The notes beneath the pieces are model-generated. The model was not told where the DNA came from and did no database searches. It saw only the letters and a list, made by a program, of their open reading frames with translations. Of a stretch of DNA of 64,000 bases, positions 8,647 through 17,619 are shown piece after piece. The stretch covers positions 1 to 64,000 of the forward strand of contig NZ_JBCMNM010000077.1 in NCBI RefSeq assembly GCF_050459865.1, read 5' to 3'. Numbering within the stretch: the first letter of the stretch is position 1; each line of letters opens with the position of its first letter. Source of the stretch: Rummeliibacillus pycnus_B (lineage in GTDB: Bacteria > Bacillota > Bacilli > Bacillales_A > Planococcaceae). A program made the translations under genes and the position numbers.

Positions 8647-9746
8647 TGGATCAAGAAACAAAAATACCAACAAGAGTAAAAGAAGAAAAACCACAGCTTC
8701 GTGAATCAATTTATTCGTTATTGCCTGATCAATTACAAGATTGGCTTAAAGAGCATGGTGAGAAACCATTCAGAGCCGCTCAAATTTTTGATTGGTTATA
8801 TATAAAACGCGTTACAAGCTTCGATGATATGTCAAACCTTTCAAAAAGTTTACGCGATAAATTACAAGAAGAATTCGCATTCAGCACTTTAAATACTTTA
8901 ATCAAACAAGAATCTCAAGATGGTACCATCAAGTTCTTATTCCAATTACAAGATGGTTATTCAATCGAAACAGTTTTAATGGCCCATGATTATGGCAATT
9001 CTGTATGTGTAACAACACAAGTTGGATGCCGAATTGGATGTACTTTCTGTGCCTCTACTTTAGGTGGTTTAAAACGTCACCTTTTACCGGGTGAGATTGT
9101 TGAACAAGTTGTCAAAGTACAACAAGCTTTAGATGAAAAAGATCAACGCGTAAGTTCAGTTGTTATTATGGGGATAGGTGAACCATTTGATAACTACGAT
9201 TCTATGATGCGATTCTTGAAAGTGATTAACCATGAAAAAGGATTAAATATTGGTGCTCGCCATATTACCGTCTCAACAAGTGGTATTATTCCTAAAATTT
9301 ATAAATTTGCTGATGAACAATTACAAATTAACTTTGCTTTGTCTCTACACGCAGCGAATCAGGAATTACGTCAACAATTAATGCCAATAGCAAAAGCGTA
9401 CAAATTACCAGAATTAATGGAAGCTGTAAAGTATTATACTGAAAAGACAGGTCGTCGTATAAGTTTTGAATATGGTTTATTTGGAGGTGTTAATGATTCA
9501 GTTGCACATGCAGAAGAATTAGCACAACTTGTGAAAGGTATTAAATGCCACGTCAATTTAATACCAGTAAACTATGTTCCAGAACGTGATTATGTTCGAA
9601 CACCTAGAAATAAGATTTTCGATTTCGAAAAAACATTAAAAAAACATGGTGTCAACGCTACAATCCGTCGTGAGCACGGCTCTGATATTGATGCAGCTTG
9701 TGGTCAGTTACGTGCGAAGGAGAGAAAAGAAGAGACAACCCACTAA
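8646..9746 (+). CDS. rlmN: Dual-specificity 23S rRNA/tRNA adenine-C2 methyltransferase RlmN
   Basis: Radical-SAM enzyme methylating A2503 of 23S rRNA and A37 of some tRNAs. The 366-residue sequence contains the iron-sulfur motif CRIGCTFC, GIGEPFDNYD and the C-terminal catalytic Cys in DAACGQL that forms the covalent intermediate. The start shares one base with the rsmB stop and AAGGAGG lies just upstream. Family length. No Cfr-like features beyond those common to both families, and the housekeeping context favours RlmN. Confidence 0.96.
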   Translation: MDQETKIPTRVKEEKPQLRESIYSLLPDQLQDWLKEHGEKPFRAAQIFDWLYIKRVTSFDDMSNLSKSLRDKLQEEFAFSTLNTLIKQESQDGTIKFLFQLQDGYSIETVLMAHDYGNSVCVTTQVGCRIGCTFCASTLGGLKRHLLPGEIVEQVVKVQQALDEKDQRVSSVVIMGIGEPFDNYDSMMRFLKVINHEKGLNIGARHITVSTSGIIPKIYKFADEQLQINFALSLHAANQELRQQLMPIAKAYKLPELMEAVKYYTEKTGRRISFEYGLFGGVNDSVAHAEELAQLVKGIKCHVNLIPVNYVPERDYVRTPRNKIFDFEKTLKKHGVNATIRREHGSDIDAACGQLRAKERKEETTH

Positions 9747-9760
9747 TGAGGTGATACGTT

Positions 9761-10510
9761 GTGAGGTATACAGTTGTAAGTGATATTGGAAAAAAAAGAG
9801 CAGTAAATGAAGATTCGGCAACTTTTATCTCTCGTGATGATTCATACCAGCTGGCTATTATAGCAGATGGTATGGGTGGTCATAATGCGGGCGATGTTGC
9901 AAGTCGAATGGCCGTTACACATTTTGAAGAGTTATTTTTGCAAGCAGATTCTGTCCATTTTACGTCTAATGATTTGATTGAAGAATGGTTAATTGAAACT
10001 GTCAAAGAACTCAACAAAACGCTTTATCATTACTCATTAACACATGAAGATTGCCAAGGTATGGGGACAACGCTTATTGCAGTACTTTTTGAAGAGAATA
10101 ATGCAACTATTTGCCATGTAGGTGATAGTCGTGTGTATTTTGTTACTAAGGAAGAAATTCGTTTAGTTACAAGAGATCACTCGTATGTCAATATGCTCGT
10201 AGATAATGGTGAAATTAGCGAGGAAGAGGCTGAAAGTCATCCAAAGAAAAACTATATTATTAAATCTTTAGGAACAGAATCTACTATTGAACCTGATAGC
10301 TACAAAGTTACACTAGTAGATGGTTCTTATATGTTAATTTGTACTGATGGTTTAAGTAATAAAATTTCAATAAATGAGATGCACAACATTATCATGCAGG
10401 ATACCACTTTAGAAGAAATAGGCAATCAACTTGTTCAATTAGCAAATGATCATGGTGGAGAAGATAATATTACTCTCATCCTATTATCAACAGATTCTGA
10501 GGAGGTGTAG
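9761..10510 (+). CDS. prpC: PP2C-type Ser/Thr protein phosphatase (PrpC/Stp)
   Basis: Metal-dependent phosphatase that reverses phosphorylation by the neighbouring kinase PrkC. Metal-binding and core motifs are all present in 249 residues: SDIGKKRAVNEDS, IADGMGGHNAGD, GMGTTLIAV, HVGDSRVY, ICTDGLSN and GGEDNITLIL. GTG start at 9761 has AGGTGAT a few bases upstream. The stop is 2 bases from prkC, and the ribosome site for prkC (GAGGTG) lies within its last codons. Confidence 0.96.
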   Translation: MRYTVVSDIGKKRAVNEDSATFISRDDSYQLAIIADGMGGHNAGDVASRMAVTHFEELFLQADSVHFTSNDLIEEWLIETVKELNKTLYHYSLTHEDCQGMGTTLIAVLFEENNATICHVGDSRVYFVTKEEIRLVTRDHSYVNMLVDNGEISEEEAESHPKKNYIIKSLGTESTIEPDSYKVTLVDGSYMLICTDGLSNKISINEMHNIIMQDTTLEEIGNQLVQLANDHGGEDNITLILLSTDSEEV

Positions 10511-10512
10511 GA

Positions 10513-12480
10513 ATGCTCGTTGGAAAAAGAATCAGTGGACGCTATAAAATTCTCGACGTCATTGGTGGCGGTGGTATGTCTAATGTCTACCTAGCTCATG
10601 ATATGATTTTAGATCGTGATGTAGCGATAAAAATATTGCATTATAATTTCTCAAATGAACAAGAGATGCATCGTCGTTTTCAGCGAGAAGCTTTGTCAGC
10701 CACTAGCCTTACACATCCAAATATTGTAAGTATTTATGATGTTGGTGAAGATGGTGATATGCATTACTTAGTGATGGAATACGTAAAAGGGCAAACGTTA
10801 AAACAATACATACAAAATTATGCCCCGCTTGCACCTACAAAGTGTGTGAATATCATGAAACAATTGACTTCTGCAATTGCCCATGCTCATCAAAATCAAA
10901 TTATTCATAGAGATATTAAACCACAAAATATTTTGATGGATGAAGACGACAATGTGAAAATTACGGATTTCGGCATTGCGATGGCGTTGGAGGATACTTC
11001 TTTTACACGGACAAATTCGGTACTCGGTACAGTACACTATTTATCACCGGAACAGGCACGTGGTGGCTCAGCTACAAAAAAATCGGATATTTATTCTTTA
11101 GGAATTGTCCTTTATGAGTTATTGACAGGAAAACTACCATTTTCAGGGGAATCTGCCGTAGCTATTGCATTAAAGCATTTGCAATCAGAAACACCATCTG
11201 TTCGTGCAATCGTTCCTACTATTCCACAGAGTTTAGAAAATGTTGTGTTAAAAGCTACAGCCAAGGACCCAGTTCACCGTTATGAATCCGTAGAGGAGAT
11301 GGCTGAGGACTTAGAAACCGTATTGTCCGAAAATCGTAGCCACGATGCAAAATTTAGTCCTCCGATTGATCATGATGTAACAAAACTCATACCTGTCATA
11401 AAAGAACAAGAAGTTGAAGTGGAGCAGGATTTACAGAAAACGAAGGCTATGCCTATAAGAGAAAAAGAACCTGATGAAGGGAAAAAACCAGACAAGAAAA
11501 AAGCCAAAAAGAAAAATAAGGCTCTTATTTTTGTAGGGATTTTATTGAGCTTATTACTCACCTTTTTAATCATTTTGTTTTTGTACCCAGACTTATTTGA
11601 TGAGAAGAAATTTGCTGTCCCTGATGTGACAAATAAAGAGGTTGGAAAAGCTATCAATACATTAGAAAATGCAGGATTTGTTATCGGTAACCAAACAAAG
11701 CAAGAGTCTGATGATGTAGAAGAAAATCATGTAATCGCAACAACACCCGATGCCGGAAAAGAACGGAAAAAGGGAACGGAAATCGATCTCATTATTAGTG
11801 AAGGCCCCAAAAAAGTAGAAACTTCAAATTATGTAGGTCAAAGTATTGAACAGGTTAAATCACTTCTTGAAAAGCAAGGTTTTAAAGACATTAAAATAAA
11901 CGAAGCTTTTTCTGAAAAAATAGAAGGAACAATTTTGAAGCAATCGCCTTTAGAAGGGGAAAAAGTTATACCAAAGGATACGACTATTGAATTTACTGTT
12001 AGTAAAGGTGTCGAGCAAGCAATGGTCGTTAATTTACTTGGGTATAATGAAAATGCCTTGAATACCTATGCGAAAACTTCAGGGTTTAATATCCGTATTA
12101 GTAGTGAAAAATATTCTGATACGGTTCCAAAAGGACAAGTCATTTCTCAATCACCAAAAGCTGGTGAAACTGTGAATGTAGGTAGCACAATTGAGGTTGT
12201 TTTATCTAAAGGTGTTCAACAAAAACCGGTTAAATCTTATGTCAAATCAATAACAATACCATATGAGCCAGAAGTAGATGGAGAACCTCAACAAGTTCGT
12301 ATTTATATTCAAGACCGTACACACTCAATTGCTGATATTGATCAAGAATTCCAATTGTATTCAACGCAACATAAACGATTGCAATTTGAAATCGAAAAGG
12401 GAGAAAAAGCTATATACCGTGTAGTACGTGACGATAAAATAATCATTGATGAAACAATTTCTTATGAAGATCTAAAATAA
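10513..12480 (+). CDS. prkC: PASTA-domain Ser/Thr protein kinase PrkC
   Basis: Membrane eukaryotic-type kinase that senses peptidoglycan fragments and, in B. subtilis, acts in germination and stationary-phase control. In 655 residues: cytoplasmic kinase domain to about 270 with GGGGMSNVYLA, HRDIKPQNIL, DFGIAMAL and the activation loop GTVHYLSPEQARG; a charged linker; one membrane helix near 337-358; three extracellular PASTA repeats at about 367-434, 435-502 and 503-571; and a C-terminal extracellular domain of about 85 residues. Paired with prpC, followed 11 bases later by rsgA. Confidence 0.96.
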   Translation: MLVGKRISGRYKILDVIGGGGMSNVYLAHDMILDRDVAIKILHYNFSNEQEMHRRFQREALSATSLTHPNIVSIYDVGEDGDMHYLVMEYVKGQTLKQYIQNYAPLAPTKCVNIMKQLTSAIAHAHQNQIIHRDIKPQNILMDEDDNVKITDFGIAMALEDTSFTRTNSVLGTVHYLSPEQARGGSATKKSDIYSLGIVLYELLTGKLPFSGESAVAIALKHLQSETPSVRAIVPTIPQSLENVVLKATAKDPVHRYESVEEMAEDLETVLSENRSHDAKFSPPIDHDVTKLIPVIKEQEVEVEQDLQKTKAMPIREKEPDEGKKPDKKKAKKKNKALIFVGILLSLLLTFLIILFLYPDLFDEKKFAVPDVTNKEVGKAINTLENAGFVIGNQTKQESDDVEENHVIATTPDAGKERKKGTEIDLIISEGPKKVETSNYVGQSIEQVKSLLEKQGFKDIKINEAFSEKIEGTILKQSPLEGEKVIPKDTTIEFTVSKGVEQAMVVNLLGYNENALNTYAKTSGFNIRISSEKYSDTVPKGQVISQSPKAGETVNVGSTIEVVLSKGVQQKPVKSYVKSITIPYEPEVDGEPQQVRIYIQDRTHSIADIDQEFQLYSTQHKRLQFEIEKGEKAIYRVVRDDKIIIDETISYEDLK

Positions 12481-12491
12481 GGAGGAAGGGC

Positions 12492-13373
12492 ATGTCAAAA
12501 GGCCAAATTCGAAAAGCTTTAAGTGGCTTTTATTATGTCCAAGACGGTGAGCACTTCATCCAATGTCGTGGTCGTGGCGTCTTCCGTAATAAAGGTATAT
12601 CACCTTTAGTTGGAGATTATGTTGAATATGTAGTTGAAGGAGATAATGATGGCACAATTACAGCGATAGAAGAACGTCAAAATGAACTAATACGCCCTCC
12701 TGTAGCCAACATTGATCAAGCGATTCTTGTATTTTCAACAAAGGAACCAGCTTTTAATACAATTTTACTCGATCGATTTTTGGTCGTTTTGGAGTCATTT
12801 CAAGTTCATCCAATTATCTGCTTGACCAAGACAGATCTACTAAATGATGAAGAAAAGCAATCCATTGCAAAATACAAATCAGAATATGAAGCAATTGGAT
12901 ACACAATAATTGAAACTTTTAAAGAAGATCCCGATTTATTAGAAAAAATGGCGCCTCTTTTACAAGGGAAAACGACCGTTTTAGCAGGGCAATCAGGTGT
13001 CGGTAAATCTTCTTTACTTAACACCATCATGCCATCATTAGCTTTAAAAACAGGGAATATTTCTGAAGCCCTTGGTCGCGGGAAGCATACAACACGTCAT
13101 GTAGAATTAATAGAATTAGCAGGGGGATTAATTGCTGATACCCCAGGATTTAGTTCATTTGATTTTGAAAGAATAGAAAAAGAAGAATTGACACAATGTT
13201 TCCCAGAGTTTTTTGCTTTATCAGATGAATGTAAATTCCGAGGTTGTTTGCATCTAAAAGAACCAAAGTGTGCAGTGAAACAAGCTGTAGAAGATGGGAA
13301 AGCGGAACAATATCGTTACGATCACTATTTGCAATTCTTACAAGAAATTACTGATAGAAAGCCGAGGTACTAA
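12492..13373 (+). CDS. rsgA: Ribosome small-subunit GTPase RsgA (YloQ/CpgA)
   Basis: Circularly permuted GTPase that checks late 30S maturation. The motif order G4-G1-G3 is seen as LTKTD, GQSGVGKSSL and DTPGFSSF, after an N-terminal OB fold. The C-terminal zinc site is CKFRGCLH with a following Cys in KCAV. 293 residues, family length. Preceded by AAGGAGGA and only 2 bases from rpe. In B. subtilis this protein is a PrkC substrate, which makes the neighbourhood meaningful. Confidence 0.96.
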   Translation: MSKGQIRKALSGFYYVQDGEHFIQCRGRGVFRNKGISPLVGDYVEYVVEGDNDGTITAIEERQNELIRPPVANIDQAILVFSTKEPAFNTILLDRFLVVLESFQVHPIICLTKTDLLNDEEKQSIAKYKSEYEAIGYTIIETFKEDPDLLEKMAPLLQGKTTVLAGQSGVGKSSLLNTIMPSLALKTGNISEALGRGKHTTRHVELIELAGGLIADTPGFSSFDFERIEKEELTQCFPEFFALSDECKFRGCLHLKEPKCAVKQAVEDGKAEQYRYDHYLQFLQEITDRKPRY

Positions 13374-13375
13374 AT

Positions 13376-14041
13376 ATGATTCAAATTGCACCATCAATTT
13401 TAGCTGCTAATTTTTCAAAATTAGCAGCTGAAGTAAAAGAAGTTGAAGAGGCAGGAGCTAAGTTAATTCATATTGATGTAATGGATGGTCATTTCGTACC
13501 AAATATTACAATGGGACCAATTGTTGTAGAAGCATTGCGTCCAGAAACGACTCTACCCTTAGATGTCCACTTAATGATTGAAAATCCAGATCAATATATT
13601 GAAGATTTTGCTAAAGCAGGTGCCGACTATATTACTGTACATGTGGAAGCATGTCGTCATTTACATCGTACAATTCAATTAATTCGCTCATATGGAGTAA
13701 AACCTGGCGTTGTTTTAAATCCGCATACACCTATCGAATCAATCAAACAAATATTAGAAGATGTTGATTTAGTTTTATTAATGACAGTTAACCCTGGTTT
13801 TGGTGGTCAAAAATTCATTCATTCAGTTGTACCGAAAATTGCAGAACTTTCTGCTATGATCAAAGAAAAGAATCTTAATGTTGATATAGAAATTGATGGG
13901 GGTATCAATTCTGAAACAATCGTTCCATGCGCTCAAGCGGGTGCTACAATCTTTGTAGCTGGTTCTGCAATCTATGGTAAGGAAAATCGCAAAGAAGCAT
14001 TACAAAGTATTCTAGCAGCCGGAGAACAAGCAATTCGATGA
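13376..14041 (+). CDS. rpe: Ribulose-phosphate 3-epimerase
   Basis: Pentose-phosphate pathway enzyme interconverting ribulose 5-phosphate and xylulose 5-phosphate in a TIM barrel. Seen in 221 residues: APSILAANF, HIDVMDGHFVPNITMGP with metal-ligand His and Asp, MTVNPGFGGQKF and EIDGGIN. The TGA stop overlaps the thiN start (ATGA at 14038). Confidence 0.97.
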   Translation: MIQIAPSILAANFSKLAAEVKEVEEAGAKLIHIDVMDGHFVPNITMGPIVVEALRPETTLPLDVHLMIENPDQYIEDFAKAGADYITVHVEACRHLHRTIQLIRSYGVKPGVVLNPHTPIESIKQILEDVDLVLLMTVNPGFGGQKFIHSVVPKIAELSAMIKEKNLNVDIEIDGGINSETIVPCAQAGATIFVAGSAIYGKENRKEALQSILAAGEQAIR

Positions 14042-14700
14042 CAGTCGTTGTTGTTTGTGCAGGAGGTCCAGAGGAGGAAGTCGTTTCAAGCGATTTCCTC
14101 CTTTCTTTCAATGATGCGAAATTTATCGGTGCAGACCACGGGACAATCTACTTATTAAATAGAGGAATTATTCCAGATTTAGCTGTAGGAGATTTCGATT
14201 CATTAACATATGAAGAATGGCAAGTGGTACAAGAGCGCGTACCAAATATTGAACGACATATTCCAGAAAAGGACGAGACCGACACAGAATTAGCGATTTT
14301 TAAAGCTTTAGCTTATCAACCAACAGAAATTATTTTAATCGGTGTTACGGGCGGAAGACTTGACCATTATGAGGCTAACTTGCACATTTTATATCGTATT
14401 CAAAAAATGAATCCGGCTATTCAAATAAAAATGATAAATAATTTAAATTGTTTGCAATTTTTGTGGCCGGGAAAACATAAGATAGTATCAGATCGCTATT
14501 TCAAATATTTATCTTTTTTTGCATTTGGTGATGTAGTGAAAAATGTAACATTACGAAATGTTAAATATGAAACAACGGATGAAATAATTGATATAGGGAC
14601 TACTCGTTTCACAAGTAATGAAATAGTAGGTGAATATGCGTCTATTTCATTTTCTCATGGCATATGTTTAATGATAAGAAGTATCGATGACAAGGAGTGA
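14038..14700 (+). CDS. thiN: Thiamine pyrophosphokinase
   Basis: Transfers pyrophosphate from ATP to thiamine to give thiamine diphosphate. Motifs in 220 residues: GADHGTIYLL, DLAVGDFDSL, EKDETDTELAI and GVTGGRLDHYEANLHIL. Length is that of the family. It follows rpe with an ATGA overlap; its last codons contain AAGGAG, the ribosome site of spoVM. No TPP riboswitch is visible, as expected for an internal operon gene. Confidence 0.95.
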   Translation: MTVVVVCAGGPEEEVVSSDFLLSFNDAKFIGADHGTIYLLNRGIIPDLAVGDFDSLTYEEWQVVQERVPNIERHIPEKDETDTELAIFKALAYQPTEIILIGVTGGRLDHYEANLHILYRIQKMNPAIQIKMINNLNCLQFLWPGKHKIVSDRYFKYLSFFAFGDVVKNVTLRNVKYETTDEIIDIGTTRFTSNEIVGEYASISFSHGICLMIRSIDDKE

Positions 14701-14704
14701 CCAG

Positions 14705-14845
14705 GTGAAAGTATACACATTTCAATTACCGAAAGTAGTTAGCAGTTTTGCACGTTTTTGTTTACAAATGGTATCAAATGATCCTGCAGATCCGAAGAAT
14801 GCCACTGCCAAAAAGAAAAAGGGAAAAGAAAAAACGACAGGTTGA
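14705..14845 (+). CDS. spoVM: Stage V sporulation protein SpoVM with C-terminal extension
   Basis: A small gene of 46 codons starting at GTG 14705, with AAGGAG (14692-14697) seven bases upstream. Its first residues MKVYTFQLPKVVSSFARF match the amphipathic helix of SpoVM, which recognises the curvature of the forespore membrane and recruits SpoIVA for coat assembly. Pro9 and Arg17, conserved in B. subtilis SpoVM, are present, and the position between thiN and rpmB is the same as in B. subtilis. B. subtilis SpoVM has 26 residues; here about 20 extra residues follow, rich in lysine. The last codons and stop lie in the left arm of the terminator at 14831-14866. Confidence 0.9.
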   Translation: MKVYTFQLPKVVSSFARFCLQMVSNDPADPKNATAKKKKGKEKTTG

Positions 14846-14870
14846 CAAAAGTCAGCCTGTCGTTTTATTT
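14831..14870. terminator. Bidirectional terminator between spoVM and rpmB
   Basis: Bases 14831-14846 pair with 14851-14866 over 16 positions (one G-U) around a 4-base AAAA loop. A run of T follows on the + strand and a run of A precedes it, so the hairpin can end transcription from spoVM and, on the other strand, from rpmB. Confidence 0.85.
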
Positions 14871-14880
14871 AGATGAACGA

Positions 14881-15069
14881 TTAAACGCGTTCAACTTTAC
14901 CTGATTTTAATGCACGAGCTGAAACCCATACACGTTTAGGTTTGCCGTTTACTAAGATACGAACTTTTTGAAGGTTAGCACCCCAAGTACGTTTGTTAGC
15001 ATTCATTGCGTGAGAACGGTTGTTACCAGACACTGCTTTACGTCCAGTAATGACACATTGTTTTGGCAT
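14881..15069 (-). CDS. rpmB: 50S ribosomal protein L28
   Basis: A 62-residue ribosomal protein read on the minus strand, the only such gene in the window. MPKQCVITGRKAVSGNNRSH and RALKSGKVERV identify it. GAGGAGGGAATT lies upstream of the ATG on its own strand. Only one Cys is present, so this is probably the zinc-free form. It faces away from the Asp23-family gene, with about 230 bases between the two starts, and ends against the shared terminator with spoVM. This orientation matches B. subtilis. Confidence 0.97.
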   Translation of the reverse strand: MPKQCVITGRKAVSGNNRSHAMNANKRTWGANLQKVRILVNGKPKRVWVSARALKSGKVERV

Positions 15070-15296
15070 ATTAATTCCCTCCTCATAAAGAAGTTGAAAG
15101 ATTCATGATTTCACTTCGGTATTTCACATACTTTAATAATTTAACACACACTTTTCGTCATTGCAACTCATTTTGGTAGACTTTCAAGAAAAAAACCTTT
15201 ACAGTCTATAACTAGACGAAATGATAGGTTTTCTTTTATAATCAAAATTTGTATAGTACAATAGGAGATAGTCAAATGAAATCAGGAGGCATTTTT

Positions 15297-15659
15297 ATGT
15301 CAGTAGAATTGAAAAACGAATTCGGTCGTATTGATATCTCTAATGATGTTGTTGCACAAATTGCGGGCGGGTCGGCTATCGAATGTTATGGTATCGTCGG
15401 TATGGCTAGTAAACATCAAATTCGTGACGGTTTAACAGATATTCTTCGCAAAGAAAATTTTGCGAAAGGAGTCATCGTACGTCAAGAAGGTGAAGATTTA
15501 CATATCGATATGTACGTGATTATAAGTTACGGTACTAAAATTTCAGAAGTGGCTTATCAAGTCCAATCAAAAGTAAAATATACACTAGATAAAACACTTG
15601 GAATGGCTGTCAATTCAGTTAATATCTATGTGCAAGGAGTTCGCGTAGCGAACGTGTAA
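15297..15659 (+). CDS. Asp23/Gls24 family envelope-stress protein (YloU)
   Basis: A 120-residue protein beginning MSVELKNEFGRIDISNDVVA and carrying GIVGMASK and VNIYVQGVRV, typical of Asp23/DUF322. Family members are soluble or membrane-associated envelope-stress proteins; biochemical role is not settled. The ATG at 15297 is chosen because AGGAGG (15284-15289) lies seven bases ahead and homologues start there; an upstream in-frame start is less likely. The gene is followed 18 bases later by fakA, the same pair as yloU-yloV in B. subtilis. Confidence 0.9.
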   Translation: MSVELKNEFGRIDISNDVVAQIAGGSAIECYGIVGMASKHQIRDGLTDILRKENFAKGVIVRQEGEDLHIDMYVIISYGTKISEVAYQVQSKVKYTLDKTLGMAVNSVNIYVQGVRVANV

Positions 15660-15677
15660 GAGGAGGAACTTATTCAA

Positions 15678-17342
15678 ATGAAGTCGTTAGACGGGATTAA
15701 ATTCGCGGAAATGGTACAAGCTGGATCAAACCATTTAGCACAGAATGCGGAATATGTTGATGCGTTAAATGTATTCCCTGTACCGGATGGTGATACAGGT
15801 ACGAATATGAATTTATCGATGACATCAGGTGCAAAAGAAACTGCTGCTAATAAGGTATCGAGTATAGGTAAAACAGCTCAAGCGTTATCAAAAGGCTTAT
15901 TGATGGGCGCTCGAGGTAACTCAGGTGTTATCTTATCTCAATTATTCCGAGGATTCGGTAAAGCAGTTGAAAAAGAAGATGAATTAGATGCGATAAAATT
16001 TGCACAAGCATTCCAAAGTGGTGTAGATACAGCTTATAAAGCGGTTATGAAGCCTGTTGAAGGAACAATTCTTACAGTAGCGCGCGTTGCTTCCGAAAAA
16101 GCAGTAGAAGTTGCAAAAACAGAACAAGATATTGTTGTAATCATGGAAGCGCTTTTAGCTGGTGCGAAAGAAGCACTCGCTAATACACCTGAATTATTGC
16201 CAGTATTAAAAGAAGTTGGTGTCGTTGATAGTGGTGGTCAAGGTTTAGTATTTGTATACGAAGGCTTTATTGCTGCATTAAAAGGAGAAGAAATTCCATC
16301 TGCTACGAAAGTAGATTCAATTGAAGACTTAGTCAATGCAGAACACCATAAAGCACAAGATTTTATGGATACTTCTGAAATCGTTTTCGGATATTGCACA
16401 GAATTCATGGTCCGTTTTGAAGCTGATAAAAAACCATTTAACGAAGCTGAGTTTCGAGAAGATATGAGTAGATTTGGTGATTCATTACTCGTTATTTCTG
16501 ATGATGAAGTTGTGAAAATTCATGTACACTCTGAAACACCAGGAGCAGTTATCTCATATGGGCACCAATATGGTAGCTTAGTAAAAGTAAAAGTAGATAA
16601 TATGCGTCTCCAACACACAGCAATCGTTGGTGAAGATCATCATAAAGAAGAATTAGAAAAGCCTTCAAAAAAAGAAGTGAAAAAACAACCATATGCCATT
16701 GTTGCAGTTGCAATGGGTGATGGTGTTGCAGAATTACTAGAGAGTGTTGGTGCTTCATACGTAATAGAAGGTGGTCAAACAATGAATCCTTCTACTGAAG
16801 ATATCGTCAATGCGATTAAAGAAGTTGGAGCAGAAAAGGTATTGATTCTACCAAATAACAAAAACATTGTTATGGCTGCTGAACAAGCAACTGAATTATT
16901 AGATATTGATGCTGCTGTTGTACCGACAAAAACAATTCCACAAGGTATGTCTGCTATTCTTGCGTTTAACCAAGATTTATCAGTTGAAGAAAATAAAAAA
17001 CATATGACCGAAGCATTTTCAAATGTAAAATCAGGCCAAATTACATTTGCAGTACGTGATACTTCAATTGATGGAGTAGAAATTCATAAAGATGATTATA
17101 TGGCTATTAAAGATGGTAGCATTATCCAAGCAACACCTTCTTTAAAAGTAGCATCTGAATTACTTGTAAGTGACATGATTGACGAAGATTCAGAAATTGT
17201 CACTGTTTTATATGGTCAAGATGTAGAAAAAGAAACAGTAGATGAGTATATTGAATTTATCGAAGGCAAATATCCAGATGTTGAAGTAGAAGTTCATAAT
17301 GGTAAACAACCATTATACCCATACATTATTTCTGTAGAATAA
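15678..17342 (+). CDS. fakA: Fatty acid kinase subunit FakA (YloV, DAK2 domain)
   Basis: ATP-binding subunit that phosphorylates fatty acids held by FakB proteins, so exogenous fatty acids can enter phospholipid synthesis with PlsX and PlsY. In 554 residues: N-terminal DhaL/DAK2 nucleotide domain with NVFPVPDGDTGTNMNLSM and GARGNSGVILSQLFRGF, a central domain and a C-terminal FakB-like region. Older annotations call it a dihydroxyacetone kinase-like protein. RBS AGAGGAGG lies upstream; a terminator follows directly. plsX is about 4.6 kb downstream. Confidence 0.92.
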   Translation: MKSLDGIKFAEMVQAGSNHLAQNAEYVDALNVFPVPDGDTGTNMNLSMTSGAKETAANKVSSIGKTAQALSKGLLMGARGNSGVILSQLFRGFGKAVEKEDELDAIKFAQAFQSGVDTAYKAVMKPVEGTILTVARVASEKAVEVAKTEQDIVVIMEALLAGAKEALANTPELLPVLKEVGVVDSGGQGLVFVYEGFIAALKGEEIPSATKVDSIEDLVNAEHHKAQDFMDTSEIVFGYCTEFMVRFEADKKPFNEAEFREDMSRFGDSLLVISDDEVVKIHVHSETPGAVISYGHQYGSLVKVKVDNMRLQHTAIVGEDHHKEELEKPSKKEVKKQPYAIVAVAMGDGVAELLESVGASYVIEGGQTMNPSTEDIVNAIKEVGAEKVLILPNNKNIVMAAEQATELLDIDAAVVPTKTIPQGMSAILAFNQDLSVEENKKHMTEAFSNVKSGQITFAVRDTSIDGVEIHKDDYMAIKDGSIIQATPSLKVASELLVSDMIDEDSEIVTVLYGQDVEKETVDEYIEFIEGKYPDVEVEVHNGKQPLYPYIISVE

Positions 17343-17362
17343 TTGATAATAACACCCGAAGG

Positions 17363-17400
17363 AAAACGACTGAGAGAGATATTTCTCAGTCGTTTTTATA
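17363..17400 (+). terminator. Intrinsic terminator after fakA
   Basis: Perfect 13-base stem 17363-17375 with 17384-17396, followed by TTTTTATA. It separates the Asp23-fakA unit from the serine dehydratase genes. Confidence 0.9.
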
Positions 17401-17552
17401 TTTGGGTACAATATGTCAAAGATATGGGAAGAATTCGAAAGCATCTTTTAGATGATCTTTAAATTGAAATGAACAAATTTAATGCTGGTACATGGATAAA
17501 TAATCAAAAATAGTAACAGATTAAAAGTGGAATCTATGCAAAACTAAAATAT

Positions 17553-17602
17553 TTGGTTATACGAGAATATTCGTGTAATATTAGTTTGAATAAATACTAA
17601 TA
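17553..17602 (+). promoter_or_regulatory. Weak promoter and inverted repeat before sdaAB
   Basis: TTGGTT at 17553-17558 and TAATAT at 17576-17581 are 17 bases apart, a weak match to a sigma-A promoter. TATTAGT (17579-17585) and ACTAATA (17596-17602) form a perfect 7-base inverted repeat with a 10-base centre over the predicted start of transcription. It could be an operator; no regulator is identified. Confidence 0.35.
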
Positions 17603-17619
17603 AAGTCTGGGGAGAAACT

